Source of the DNA: JACQXM01 sp964569425
Lineage (GTDB): Bacteria; Planctomycetota; Phycisphaerae; UBA1845
Length of the DNA stretch: 64,000 nucleotides
Direction: 5' to 3'
NCBI GenBank assembly: GCA_964569425.1
Contig: CAZMVD010000002.1
Coordinates: forward strand, 1-64,000
Part shown: piece after piece, positions 1-9,060 of the stretch
Layout: every line of letters begins with the position of its first letter
Numbering within the stretch: position 1 is the first letter of the stretch
The notes under the pieces: model-generated
Database searches by the model: none
What the model saw: only the letters and a program-made list of their open reading frames with translations
Told to the model about the DNA's origin: nothing
Position numbers and translations under genes: made by a program

Positions 1-1296
1 GTGGAGCAACTGGAAACGCGCTTGAATCAACTGGAAAGCGCGCAGCCCGAGCGTGCCACGGAGGAGCGAGTCGAGAAGCTCGAAGAAAGCGTGCAGCAGA
101 TGCAGGCGGCGGCGCCTGGTGCGAATGAGGAGGAGTGGGCCAAGATCCGCAAATGGATCAATGAGGGCACCACGCTTCGCCCCTATTGGAAAGACGGCTT
201 GCGTCTGGATTCCAACGATGGGGCGTTCAAGCTGAAAATCGGCGGACGCATCCACTACGACGCTGCGTTCTTTGCGGAGGACGGGTCGCTCGAGCGTCGT
301 TTTGGCGATTTTGAGGACGGGACGGAGTTCCGGCGTGCGCGGCTTTCCATTGAAGGCGACATCTACCAGAACATGGAATTCAAAGCCCAATACGACTTCG
401 CCGAGGGCGACGCCGACTTCCGTGACGTATACATCGGCTTTCGCAAGGTGCCGTTCGTCCGCAACCTGCGCATCGGCCAATTCAAGGAACCGTTCAGTCT
501 GGAGCAGCTCACCAGCAGCAACTACATTACGTTTATGGAGCGGAGCCTGGCCGACACCTTTGCGCCGGCACGGCAGGGCGGCGTCATGATGTACGACTCG
601 TTCCTAAACGATCGCATGACCGGCGCCATCGGTATCTTTCGCCACAGCAACGATTATGGCGACAGCATCGCCGAGATCAGCTACAGCGTGACGGGACGAG
701 TGACCGCCCTGCCCTGGTACCGGGAGGACGGAAAAAAACTGGTTCATCTCGGCGTGGCGTATTCACATCGCGAGTACGATGATCCGGTTCGGTTTCGTGC
801 CCGCCCGGAAGCCGGGCTCGCCCCGCGCATTGTGGACACCGGCACGTTTGTCGCCGACTCGTCCAACCTGCTGGGGTTGGAAGCGGCGTGGGTGCACGGG
901 CCGTTTTCGTTGCAGGGTGAGTTGATCAAGACGTTCATCGACGGCGAATCGCCGTGGATCGGCGATCCGACTTTGTTCGGCGCCTACATTCAGGCAAGTT
1001 ATTTTCTGACCGGCGAGCATCGTCCATACAAGATGTCGGAGGGCGTTTTTGATCGTGTGCGGCCGCTGGCCAATGTGGGCCAGGGCGGCTGGGGAGCCTG
1101 GGAACTGGCGGCCCGCGTGTCCTACCTGGACCTGAACGACGACGGTGTGCGCGGCAACCGGTTGACGGATTACACACTGGGTCTGAACTGGTACCTGAAT
1201 CCGAACATTCGGGTCATGTGGAATTATGTGTATGCTGATCCGTCGAATGGCGGCGAAGTCAACATTTTCCAGACCCGGGTGCAGATTGCGTTCTAA
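1..1296 (+). CDS. Phosphate-selective porin (OprP/OprO type), probably 5' truncated by the window edge
   Basis: Outer-membrane porin of the phosphate/polyphosphate-selective O/P family, 431 residues visible. The frame is open from base 1 and begins directly in a heptad-like coiled coil (about residues 1-40, rich in L/E/Q), with no signal peptide in view, so the true start is probably upstream. After the coiled coil come alternating amphipathic strands with many aromatic girdle residues, such as KIGGRIHYDA near 78 and the RIGQFKEPFSLEQL stretch typical of this family. The protein ends in a terminal Phe (RVQIAF), as expected for BAM-inserted barrels. It sits ahead of a small lipoprotein and the complete pst transporter, so phosphate uptake across the outer membrane is the natural role. 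Substrate preference (phosphate versus polyphosphate) cannot be read from the sequence. Confidence 0.88.
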   Translation: MEQLETRLNQLESAQPERATEERVEKLEESVQQMQAAAPGANEEEWAKIRKWINEGTTLRPYWKDGLRLDSNDGAFKLKIGGRIHYDAAFFAEDGSLERRFGDFEDGTEFRRARLSIEGDIYQNMEFKAQYDFAEGDADFRDVYIGFRKVPFVRNLRIGQFKEPFSLEQLTSSNYITFMERSLADTFAPARQGGVMMYDSFLNDRMTGAIGIFRHSNDYGDSIAEISYSVTGRVTALPWYREDGKKLVHLGVAYSHREYDDPVRFRARPEAGLAPRIVDTGTFVADSSNLLGLEAAWVHGPFSLQGELIKTFIDGESPWIGDPTLFGAYIQASYFLTGEHRPYKMSEGVFDRVRPLANVGQGGWGAWELAARVSYLDLNDDGVRGNRLTDYTLGLNWYLNPNIRVMWNYVYADPSNGGEVNIFQTRVQIAF

Positions 1297-1373
1297 CGGC
1301 GCGGCTCCGACGAGCGCCGAGAGAACGGAATCGCCGGAGCCGACAGGCACACAAACTTCAGAAGGAGTCAGAC

Positions 1374-1553
1374 ATGCGTAGACGATGGCCTCGAGTGCTG
1401 GGGTTGGTAGCAGGCGGATGGGTGTTTCAAGTGGCGGGCTGTGCGAACATGGATATCGCGGAGCTGGTGGCCGAAGGATTTCGAGACACCGCGGTACAGA
1501 TTTCGACGTACTACATTGATTTGCTGGTGAACAACGCCTGGGAACTGGAATAA
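1374..1553 (+). CDS. 59-aa lipoprotein in the phosphate operon
   Basis: Short gene of 59 residues with a GAAGGAG ribosome site about 7 bases before ATG. Residues 1-23 are a lipoprotein signal (basic start, hydrophobic core, lipobox VAGC). The mature part is only about 36 residues (CANMDIAELVAEG, then a helix ending NNAWELE). It lies 77 bp after the porin stop and 77 bp before the pstS start, so it is most likely co-transcribed with both. Function unknown. A second 59-residue lipoprotein at 35429-35608 has the same layout (FQ-x-x-GCA lipobox region and an Asn-Asn in the tail), which argues that this is a real small-protein family and not a chance frame. Confidence 0.7.
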   Translation: MRRRWPRVLGLVAGGWVFQVAGCANMDIAELVAEGFRDTAVQISTYYIDLLVNNAWELE

Positions 1554-1630
1554 TGGAAATTGATCGGAGCTGCTTGACCAGAACAATCACTGGGGAGCCA
1601 GAAAACCACCTGACAAAAGGAGAAGGAACC

Positions 1631-2668
1631 ATGAAGCATGCGTTTTCGTTGAGTGTCGAGCGGGCAGGACGTAGTGCCGTGCGGCCGCTGCTGGTCGCGG
1701 GGATGTTGGTGTGCACCTTGGCCGGCCCGGCGGCAGCGCAGTTGTCCGGCCGGGTTCGCGTGGACGGCTCCAGCACGGTGGCGCCGATCACCATGGCCGC
1801 CGCCGAATTGTTCGGCGAAGAGCACAGCGGCGTGCGCGTGACCGTGGGCATTTCGGGCACCGGCGGCGGCTTCAAGAAGTTTCTGGACAGCAAGCCGGAG
1901 CTTCGCACGGACATCAGCGATGCCTCGCGGCCCATCAGCGAGGTGGAAATGAAGCTCGCCCAGAAACTGGGCATCGAGTACGTGGAACTGCCCATCGGAA
2001 TCGACGGGCTGGCCGTCATGGTTCACCCGTCCAATGCTTTCTGCGATCACCTGACGGTCGACGAACTCAAAAGAATCTGGGAGCCGGGCAGCGTGATCAA
2101 CAACTGGAAGGACGTGCGCCCCGGCTTCCCCGATCTTCCAATGAAGCTCTATGGTCCCGGTAACGACAGCGGCACGTTTGACTATTTCACTGAGGTGATC
2201 GTGGGCAAGGCCAAGGCCTCGCGGAGCGATTATGCCGCCAGTGAAAACGACAACACCCTGGTGCAGGGGATCGCCGCGGACAAAGGATCGCTGGGCTACT
2301 TCGGCTACTCCTATTACGAAGCCAACCACGACAAACTCAAGATTCTGGGGATCGACCCGGGCAGCGGCAAACCGGTCATGCCGACACTCGATACGATTCG
2401 TGGCGGTTCGTATGTCCCGCTTTCGCGGCCCATGTTTCTCTATGTGAACAAAGAATCGTATCAGCGACCCGAAGTCCGGGCGTTTCTGGCGTACATGCTC
2501 GATAATGCCAAGACCATCGTGGAGCATCCCCGCGTGAACTACGTCGCGCTCCCTCCGGAACTCTACGAGTTGGCTCGTGAAAGACTGCAAAAGGGCCTGA
2601 CCGGCTCGGTGATGGCTTCCGAATCGGCAGACGCGGACCTCTTGCAGCTATACCGCAAGCACCGCTAA
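1631..2668 (+). CDS. pstS: Phosphate ABC transporter, periplasmic phosphate-binding protein
   Basis: Periplasmic phosphate receptor of the Pst transporter, 345 aa. The ATG at 1631 is chosen because a strong AAAGGAGAAGG site lies just upstream and the protein then starts with a classical signal peptide (cleavage near AAA-Q, residue 36). The mature protein opens with VDGSSTVAPI, the phosphate-binding Ser/Thr loop of PstS proteins. SGTGGGFKKF and NDSGTFDYF supply further anion-binding loops. An in-frame upstream start at 1553 exists but would abolish the signal peptide. It is followed 174 bp later by pstC. Normal length for the SphX/PstS-like group. Confidence 0.93.
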   Translation: MKHAFSLSVERAGRSAVRPLLVAGMLVCTLAGPAAAQLSGRVRVDGSSTVAPITMAAAELFGEEHSGVRVTVGISGTGGGFKKFLDSKPELRTDISDASRPISEVEMKLAQKLGIEYVELPIGIDGLAVMVHPSNAFCDHLTVDELKRIWEPGSVINNWKDVRPGFPDLPMKLYGPGNDSGTFDYFTEVIVGKAKASRSDYAASENDNTLVQGIAADKGSLGYFGYSYYEANHDKLKILGIDPGSGKPVMPTLDTIRGGSYVPLSRPMFLYVNKESYQRPEVRAFLAYMLDNAKTIVEHPRVNYVALPPELYELARERLQKGLTGSVMASESADADLLQLYRKHR

Positions 2669-2842
2669 GGTAGGGCGTCGGCCCGGTTCGGGGGAGGACC
2701 GCACTCGTTTCGTGCCGAGGGCGTTGGCCTGCTCGGCGCTGCCCTTGGCGTGCGCGACTCCGGTTACCAGACGATTGAAGTCCGGGGCGATCGGCCGTGG
2801 ACCCGGGTGGCCGGGGCGTCGCGCAGTGTTGCAGGAGAATCA

Positions 2843-3739
2843 ATGGTTCAGCGACGCTGGCAACGGTGGCGGGAACGAGCCATTCACGTGGTTGTTTTCG
2901 CCTGCGCCAGCTTGTCCATCGCCACCACGCTGGGCATCGTGGTCGTTCTCGTCGGCGAGTCCTTTTTGTTCTTCCGCCATGTGTCGCCCCTCGAATTCTT
3001 CACGGGAACCCGCTGGGCGCCGCTATTGGCGCCGCAAAACTTCGGAATCCTTCCGCTACTCTGCGGGACCATGCTGGTTGCGGGGGGCGCTCTGGTCGTG
3101 GCCGTTCCCATCGGGCTTGCTTGCGCCATTTACCTCAGCGAGCACGCCAGCCCCCGGGCACGCGCGGTGGTCAAACCGATTCTGGAGGTGTTGGCCGGTA
3201 TTCCCACGGTGGTCTACGGCTACTTTGCGCTGACGTTTATCACACCCCATGTGCTGCGGTTTTTTGCGCCGCAAACCGAGTTGTTCAATGGCGCCAGCGC
3301 AGCCATCGTGGTGGGGGTGATGATCATCCCGACCATTGCCTCTCTTTGTGATGACGCATTTCGCGCCGTACCGCAAACACTTCGCGAGGCGGCCTATGCC
3401 ATGTCCGCCACGCGCATGGAGGTTTCCCTCCGCGTGGTCCTGCCGGCGGCGATGTCCGGCGTGGTGGCTGCGGTGCTGTTGGGATTGGGCCGGGCGATCG
3501 GAGAGACCATGGCCGTCGCTCTGGCCGCGGGCATGACGCCCAAGTTGACACTAAATCCGCTGGAGAGCATTCAGACGCTCACCGGCTACATCGTTCAGGT
3601 CAGCCTTGGCGACACGCCGGCGGGTTCAATCGAGTACCAGACGATCTTCGCTGTGGGGTTGACGCTGTTCCTGATTACGCTGGCGGTCAACCTGCTGGCG
3701 CACCGCATCATGCGCCGGCTGCGCGAGGTGTACGAGTGA
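2843..3739 (+). CDS. pstC: Phosphate ABC transporter permease PstC
   Basis: Inner-membrane permease, 298 aa, with six predicted transmembrane helices and the binding-protein-dependent permease (EAA) loop near LREAAYAMSATRMEVSLRVV. The start at 2843 follows GCAGGAG with a five-base spacer; the open frame upstream lacks membrane character. GTG of pstA overlaps the pstC stop by four bases (GTGA), so the two permease subunits are translationally coupled. Partners are PstA, the PstB ATPase and PstS. Confidence 0.94.
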   Translation: MVQRRWQRWRERAIHVVVFACASLSIATTLGIVVVLVGESFLFFRHVSPLEFFTGTRWAPLLAPQNFGILPLLCGTMLVAGGALVVAVPIGLACAIYLSEHASPRARAVVKPILEVLAGIPTVVYGYFALTFITPHVLRFFAPQTELFNGASAAIVVGVMIIPTIASLCDDAFRAVPQTLREAAYAMSATRMEVSLRVVLPAAMSGVVAAVLLGLGRAIGETMAVALAAGMTPKLTLNPLESIQTLTGYIVQVSLGDTPAGSIEYQTIFAVGLTLFLITLAVNLLAHRIMRRLREVYE

Positions 3740-4620
3740 AGCCTGCGGCCGGAAACTTCCAACCTCGTCTCGCTCAGCGCCGCCGAATGGGGCGTGTGTT
3801 TGCCATCGTTTGCGGGTGTTCCGGGGGGGTGGCCATGGTTTTTCTGGCCGTGCTTCTCGGTCAGGCACTGTGGCAAGGCGCCGGCTGGCTCAACCTGGGG
3901 TTCATTCAGAATCCGCCGTCGGTGCTCAATCCTGCGAAGGCCGGGGTGAATAGTGCCCTTTGGGGAACGATCTGGCTGATCGTGCTTACCGCCGCGTTCT
4001 CCATCCCGGTCGGCGTCGCGGCGGCGGTCTATCTTCAAGAATATGCCCCGGACAACCGCCTGACGCGGTTTTTTCATGTGAACATAGCCAACCTCGCGGG
4101 TGTTCCTTCGGTGGTGTATGGCATCTTGGGCCTGGCCGTCTTCGTCCGATGGATGAACTTCGACCGCAGCGTGCTTTCCGGTGGGCTGATCCTGAGTCTG
4201 CTGGTGCTGCCGGTGATTATCATTGCCAGCCGCGAGGCGCTGCTCGCGGTGCCTCCGTCCTTTCGCCAGGCGGCCTACGCACTCGGGGCAACCCGATGGC
4301 AGACCATTCGCGCCCACGTCCTTCCCGCGGCGCTGCCGGGCATGCTCACGGGGGTGATTCTCGCCCTCTCCCGTGCCATTGGGGAAGCCGCACCCTTGCT
4401 CATGCTCGGCGCCCTTACGTACGTGAAGCACCCGCCGGAGAGCCTGTTCGACGTATTTACCGCGCTACCCATTCAGATTTACGCGTGGGCCGATGCGCCC
4501 CAGAAGGAGTTTCATCATCTGGCCGCAGCGGGTATTCTGGTGCTCCTCGCCATCCTGCTGCCCATGAACGCCGTAGCCATCGGTGTGAGGGCGTGGCACC
4601 AGAGGAGGAAGGCATGGTGA
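3736..4620 (+). CDS. pstA: Phosphate ABC transporter permease PstA
   Basis: Second permease subunit, 294 aa, starting at a GTG that overlaps the pstC stop. It has six membrane helices and the permease motif around FRQAAYALGATRWQTIRAHV, followed by ALSRAIGEAAPLLMLGAL, which is highly typical of PstA. Its stop overlaps the pstB start (ATGGTGA, 4614-4620). It forms the transmembrane channel with PstC. Confidence 0.94.
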   Translation: MKPAAGNFQPRLAQRRRMGRVFAIVCGCSGGVAMVFLAVLLGQALWQGAGWLNLGFIQNPPSVLNPAKAGVNSALWGTIWLIVLTAAFSIPVGVAAAVYLQEYAPDNRLTRFFHVNIANLAGVPSVVYGILGLAVFVRWMNFDRSVLSGGLILSLLVLPVIIIASREALLAVPPSFRQAAYALGATRWQTIRAHVLPAALPGMLTGVILALSRAIGEAAPLLMLGALTYVKHPPESLFDVFTALPIQIYAWADAPQKEFHHLAAAGILVLLAILLPMNAVAIGVRAWHQRRKAW

Positions 4621-5471
4621 CGGTGATGGATACCCAGCGGACGATGTCCAGCGGCGCGGCGCCCGTTACGCCGGTGCCGGTGGTGCTGCGCGCCACGCCC
4701 AACCCGGCACAGCCGCCTTCCGAGGAAATCGTCATCCGCGCCGAACGGCTGACGATTCGCTACGGCACGTTTCAGGCGGTTCGCGAAGTGACGCTCGAGG
4801 TTCCGCGGCACAAGGTGACGGCCATCATCGGCCCGTCGGGTTGCGGCAAGAGCACGTTCCTGCGCGCCATGAACCGGATGAACGACTTCGTTCCCCAGGC
4901 CACCGTCGAAGGTCGGCTCTACTATGGCGACCAGGATATCTATGCCCCGGACTGCGACGCCGTGGAGTTACGGCAGCGCATCGGCATGGTCTTTCAAAAG
5001 CCCAACCCCTTCCCGAAGTCCATCTACAAAAACGTCGCGTGGGGCGCGCGGATCAACGGCTACCAGGGAGACCTCGATGAATTGGTGGAAGAATCCCTGC
5101 GCAAAGCCGCCCTGTGGGAGGAGGTCAAGGACAAGCTGCATCAAGGCGCGTATGCCCTTTCGGGTGGCCAGCAGCAGCGGCTGTGCATTGCGCGGGCCAT
5201 CGCCCTGCATCCCGACGTTCTGCTGATGGACGAACCCTGCTCCGCGCTGGACCCCATCGCCACGGCCCGCATCGAGGACCTGATCGACCAAATCAAGACC
5301 CAATACACCGTGGTACTCGTGACGCACAACATGCAGCAGGCGGCGCGTGTGTCGGACCGTACGGCTTTCATGTACCTGGGCGAACTGATCGAGGTCGGAT
5401 CCACCACCCAGATGTTTACCACCCCCCGGCGCCAGCAGACGCAGGACTACATCACCGGGCGCTTTGGATAG
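4614..5471 (+). CDS. pstB: Phosphate ABC transporter ATPase PstB
   Basis: ATPase that powers phosphate import, 285 aa. Walker A GPSGCGKST lies at about 73-81, the Q-loop at VFQKPNPFP, the ABC signature LSGGQQQR at about 182 and Walker B VLLMDEPCSALD at about 202. The first 40 residues (Pro/Thr/Val-rich) are longer than in E. coli PstB and may contain a later true start. The proposed ATG overlaps the pstA stop by seven bases. phoU follows six bases after the stop. Confidence 0.95.
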   Translation: MVTVMDTQRTMSSGAAPVTPVPVVLRATPNPAQPPSEEIVIRAERLTIRYGTFQAVREVTLEVPRHKVTAIIGPSGCGKSTFLRAMNRMNDFVPQATVEGRLYYGDQDIYAPDCDAVELRQRIGMVFQKPNPFPKSIYKNVAWGARINGYQGDLDELVEESLRKAALWEEVKDKLHQGAYALSGGQQQRLCIARAIALHPDVLLMDEPCSALDPIATARIEDLIDQIKTQYTVVLVTHNMQQAARVSDRTAFMYLGELIEVGSTTQMFTTPRRQQTQDYITGRFG

Positions 5472-5477
5472 CCGCAC

Positions 5478-6134
5478 ATGACCGCGCATTTCATGGACTT
5501 GTTGGACGAATTGCGACGTCGCTCGCTGCGCATGGCCAGCCTGGTGGAAGACGTACTCGACGAAGCCATCGACGCGGTGTTCCATTCCGACGATTCGCTC
5601 GCCACCCGCGTCGTGGCGCGCGACAATGAAGTCGATTCCGAAGAGGTGGCTGTCGAGGCGGAAGTGATTCGCCTGCTCGCGCTGTACCAGCCCGTGGGCA
5701 TCGACCTGCGTCTGTTGTGCACCGTACTCAAGACCAACAACGACCTGGAGCGCGTGGCCGACTGCGCGGTCAACATCGCGGAGCGCGCCCGCCACCTCAA
5801 CGCCGACTCGCTGCCCGCGCAATGCGAGCTGATCCGCCAGATGGGGCCGATCGTCAAGCGAATGCTCCGCGCCGCGATCCAGGCCTATGGTGCCCAGGAT
5901 CCCGGCGGCGCCGCGCGCGTATTTTCCGAGGAAGAGGTCGTCGACGCCCTCTACGGCCAGCTCGTTCGCAGCGTGGTCAGCGAGGGCTCGCGCAATCCCG
6001 ACGCCATGGCCTCGCTGTTGGACGTGCTTTCCATCGCCAAGAATCTCGAACGCATCGCCGATCACGCCACGAACATTGCCGAAGACGTGGTGTACATGTG
6101 CACCGGGGAAATCGTCCGCCATCGCCCCCACTGA
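5478..6134 (+). CDS. phoU: Phosphate-transport regulator PhoU
   Basis: Cytoplasmic negative regulator of Pst transport and the PhoR/PhoB response, 218 aa, made of two three-helix bundles. Each repeat carries the metal-binding acidic signature: RDNEVDSEEVAVE in the first half and NLERIADHATNIAEDVVY at the C terminus. It is the last gene of the pst operon, six bases after pstB. No phoB/phoR gene or clear Pho box is in the window because the operon's 5' end lies outside. Confidence 0.93.
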   Translation: MTAHFMDLLDELRRRSLRMASLVEDVLDEAIDAVFHSDDSLATRVVARDNEVDSEEVAVEAEVIRLLALYQPVGIDLRLLCTVLKTNNDLERVADCAVNIAERARHLNADSLPAQCELIRQMGPIVKRMLRAAIQAYGAQDPGGAARVFSEEEVVDALYGQLVRSVVSEGSRNPDAMASLLDVLSIAKNLERIADHATNIAEDVVYMCTGEIVRHRPH

Positions 6135-6359
6135 CGGCGTCCACCGGGCGGATCGCTACGGTCGGAGGGTGTCGCGTTCCCGGCCCCATTCAAACGGAAA
6201 TCAAGAGGGCTGGGTGGCGTCTCGCTATCATCGGTGATCGGGAATCCCCGGCCGCTGTGCGCCGCCCGCCCCATTCGTTAGAATCGGCCAGGGTGGGCGG
6301 CGCCCTCATCGTGAGGAAGTTCGATCCGCGCCGCGCCGCTGACAGGAAACCGAAGGATC

Positions 6360-6617
6360 ATGAACAAGCTCCCCTTTGTCGGCTCGATATTCTGGAAGGT
6401 CTTTGCGGTCGTCGTTTCGCTGGTCGTTCTCACGTGGTTTATTCTCGCCCGGTTTGAACTCTACGAGCGAACCACCACCGACACCGTCGGCTCGGCCATC
6501 AGTTCGGTGATTTTTTCCTATCTGGTGCACCTGTGGCTGCTTCCGCCGGAGTACATGCCGGGTGAAGACGAAGAGTCGGTCGACGATTCCCTCGATTCGC
6601 CGGGCGACGAGAATTAG
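6360..6617 (+). CDS. Small membrane protein, unknown function
   Basis: 85-aa protein with two hydrophobic segments (about residues 12-29, FWKVFAVVVSLVVLTWFIL, and 45-60, AISSVIFSYLVHLWLL) and an acidic, Ser-rich C-terminal tail (EDEESVDDSLDSPGDEN). I do not recognise the family. It lies 225 bp after phoU in the same direction, so it may be the distal gene of the phosphate operon or independent. No strong ribosome site is visible; CGAAGGATC lies directly before the ATG. Confidence 0.55.
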   Translation: MNKLPFVGSIFWKVFAVVVSLVVLTWFILARFELYERTTTDTVGSAISSVIFSYLVHLWLLPPEYMPGEDEESVDDSLDSPGDEN

Positions 6618-6669
6618 GCACAGGGCGAAACGGGCATTCGTCAACGGCATGCGCGCCCCGGAGTGCCGT

Positions 6670-8049
6670 TTACTGCCCACGTGTCGCGCGCGGCATCAAT
6701 GCCAGCACGAGCAGCAGCGGAACCATGGGCACGCGAAAGCGCGGATCGATCTGCGGCGTCACCGCCAGCGCCAGCGCCACCAGAAGAGCCAACGGGAAGT
6801 ACCACCCGTCAAACGTCCAACCGCCGTATACGAGTCGAATTGCGACCGCGGCACACAATACCAGGTACACTCCCCCCAGGGCCGCGGAGCGCATGCGCTG
6901 CACTGGCACGCCTGCCGGCGGGGCTATGGCCAGGCTTAAGGGAAACGTCAGGTTTTCTGCCACGCGCACGGCGCCGCACAGAATCGCAGCCACCGGGTCG
7001 GCCTGGAGGTGCCCCCACGCAATTCTCCGCAGCTCGTTCGATAGGCGAAACGAATCCACCCCGGCTGCGTTCCCCTGGGCAAGCTGCGCCCACCCTACGC
7101 CTGCCCGCTGTTCCGCGGGCAAGTCGGCCAGCCGTGCGCGTAGCTCCCGGTCGATCATTTCCCACACCGTGTGCGCATCCTTCGTATACGCTGCGTCGGT
7201 CGATAACTCCATGTAGCGGTCCGCGGCGCGCCCCTGCCGCCACAGCACAACCTCTGCCGCCTTGAAATAGGCCAACACCACGCCGCTTTGATCTGACAAC
7301 GCCCATTCCCCGGCCACGCGGTGATTCCGCGCAACCCACGGGCCGATGACCAGCAAATTAGCGAGAGCGAACAGCAACCCGCCGCGCCACGTCCAGGCAC
7401 GTGGTCCGCCCTCCCACCGGCGCCGCCCCCGTACCGCGCCGTACCCCAGTAGTCCGCACAGCAGAAGCGGCGGAACCAACATGCATCCCGGCCAAATCAG
7501 CACCGCGAAACCGGTGAGCAGCCCGGCCATCGCCAGCCATCCGCCGGACCGCGTGGCGATGCCCTCGCGCCAGGTAAGCCATGTGAGCAACAGCACCGTC
7601 ACCAGCAGCGTTGTTGAAAGCAGCCACAGCGAATAAAACGCCCGGTAGGGTTCGAACAAAAACAGCAAACCCGCAGTCAGTGCCCGTCCATCGCCTAGAA
7701 AACCGCGCGTTGCATGGAAGAGCAGCAGCACGTTAATGATGGAAAGGACGGCCTGTGCCGCCACCAGCACAACCGGCGCATCCCCAAAAAAGACCATCAC
7801 CGACGCCAGGAAGAGTGGATACCCCGGCGTCCGCCACGTGTCCGGCGCGAATGGCGGTCCTTCGTTCTGGCTGAACAGTCCCTTCTCAGCCAGATTTCTC
7901 GCAATCCGGTAATACTCGAGGGCATCCGGCGAGCGAAACACATAGCCGGCTGCAGTCCCCGTGCGCCACAGCGCGTAGCCCACTGCCCCGCCCTGCACTG
8001 CCAGCCCGGCCAGCGCCAGCACCCATCCCGCCCGCGAGGTTAATCGCAT
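6670..8049 (-). CDS. GT39/ArnT-like multi-spanning membrane glycosyltransferase
   Basis: 459-aa integral membrane protein resembling the dolichyl-phosphate-mannose/ArnT superfamily (GT-C fold). Features are a first helix, then a periplasmic loop SPDALEYYRIARNLAEKGLF where the Asp and following acidic residues match the GT-C catalytic/metal site, then TPGYPLFLA and about ten further hydrophobic helices. The likely product transfers sugar from a polyprenyl-phosphate donor on the periplasmic face; acceptor unknown. The start at 8049 (MRLTSRAG) gives a standard N-in helix; an upstream in-frame ATG at 8085 is possible. It stands alone between oppositely transcribed genes. Confidence 0.72.
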   Translation of the reverse strand: MRLTSRAGWVLALAGLAVQGGAVGYALWRTGTAAGYVFRSPDALEYYRIARNLAEKGLFSQNEGPPFAPDTWRTPGYPLFLASVMVFFGDAPVVLVAAQAVLSIINVLLLFHATRGFLGDGRALTAGLLFLFEPYRAFYSLWLLSTTLLVTVLLLTWLTWREGIATRSGGWLAMAGLLTGFAVLIWPGCMLVPPLLLCGLLGYGAVRGRRRWEGGPRAWTWRGGLLFALANLLVIGPWVARNHRVAGEWALSDQSGVVLAYFKAAEVVLWRQGRAADRYMELSTDAAYTKDAHTVWEMIDRELRARLADLPAEQRAGVGWAQLAQGNAAGVDSFRLSNELRRIAWGHLQADPVAAILCGAVRVAENLTFPLSLAIAPPAGVPVQRMRSAALGGVYLVLCAAVAIRLVYGGWTFDGWYFPLALLVALALAVTPQIDPRFRVPMVPLLLVLALMPRATRGQ

Positions 8050-8274
8050 CCCCGAAGTGTAAGCGATTCCCTGCGCTCCTGACACGGCCGGTTACGAACG
8101 TGCGTGCTTCGGTCCCGCCGCTCGACGCCTGAGACTCGTTGCGGTTACCGATTCTCTGCGATTCGCCGCCATCGCGGCGAGTCCATATTTCGGAAGCGTC
8201 AAACATGGGCTATAGTCCGGCTAACAAGAGTGCAATGGACGGTACGAAGGCACTTAGCACGGCCGCGGCGAACC

Positions 8275-9060
8275 ATGATTGACCTGCCATCCCCCGCTCT
8301 GATCGGCGTCATCCATCTGGGGGCCCTGCCCGGCAGCCCCGCCCACCAGTATTCCATGGAGGAAATTATCGACCGCGCCCTGGCGGACGCGCGCACACTC
8401 AAAGCTGCCGGCTTTGACGCCGCAATCATCGAGAACTACGGCGATGCCCCCTTTACGGCGCAGCGCATCGCCCCGGCGAGCATCGCGAGCATGGCCGTCG
8501 CAGGCGAGCGCATCCGACGGGAGACCGGGCTGCGCATGGGCATCAACGCCCTGCGCAACGACGCCCGCGCCGCCCTGGGCATTGCCGCCGCCGTCGGAGG
8601 CGTTTTCATCCGCGTCAACGTACACTCTGGAGTCTACGCCACGGATCAAGGCATCATCGAGGGCCGCGCCGCCGGCACGTTGCGCTACCGTAAACTCCTC
8701 GCCCGACGTATCGCCATCTTTGCCGATGTCAACGTGAAGCACGCCGCCCCGTTGAGCCCGGCGGATATCACAGCCGCGGCGCGCGACGCTGCGTATCGCG
8801 GCCTCGCCGACGGGCTTATCGTGACGGGTCCGGCCACCGGTTCGCCGGTGGATCCCCAGGACCTGCGCCGCGTCCGCGAGGCTGTCCCCGACCGACGGCT
8901 GTTCATCGGCAGTGGCGCCACCGCTGAGTCGATTTCGTCGCTGCTGACCCTGGCCGACGGCGTGATCGTCGGTACAGGCATTAAGGTCGACTCCCGCACG
9001 GAAAATGCCGTTGACTCGGCCAGGGCACGAGATTTTGTCCGCGCTGCGGGCCGTGGATGA
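8275..9060 (+). CDS. BtpA/SgcQ-family TIM-barrel protein
   Basis: 261-aa protein of the BtpA family (named after a cyanobacterial photosystem I biogenesis factor; SgcQ in enterobacteria). It opens with IGVIHLGALPGSP, the family's hallmark, followed by GFDAAIIENYGDAPF, GINALRNDARAALGIA, FIRVNVHSG and the C-terminal GLIVTGPATGSPVDP and GSGATAESI, which resemble phosphate-binding barrel loops. In non-photosynthetic bacteria the function is not established; a sugar-related enzyme is plausible. The ATG at 8275 fits the conserved N terminus; the open frame upstream is not protein-like. Confidence 0.85.
   Translation: MIDLPSPALIGVIHLGALPGSPAHQYSMEEIIDRALADARTLKAAGFDAAIIENYGDAPFTAQRIAPASIASMAVAGERIRRETGLRMGINALRNDARAALGIAAAVGGVFIRVNVHSGVYATDQGIIEGRAAGTLRYRKLLARRIAIFADVNVKHAAPLSPADITAAARDAAYRGLADGLIVTGPATGSPVDPQDLRRVREAVPDRRLFIGSGATAESISSLLTLADGVIVGTGIKVDSRTENAVDSARARDFVRAAGRG

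Noticed and set aside
763..2019. Long minus-strand open frame opposite the porin and pstS
   Set aside because: Composition follows the complement of the plus-strand genes; low-complexity Ser/Pro/Arg with no motif. The same applies to long opposite frames at 4968-6131, 26430-27674, 27775-29424, 39748-41526, 48069-49991 and 57947-59263.
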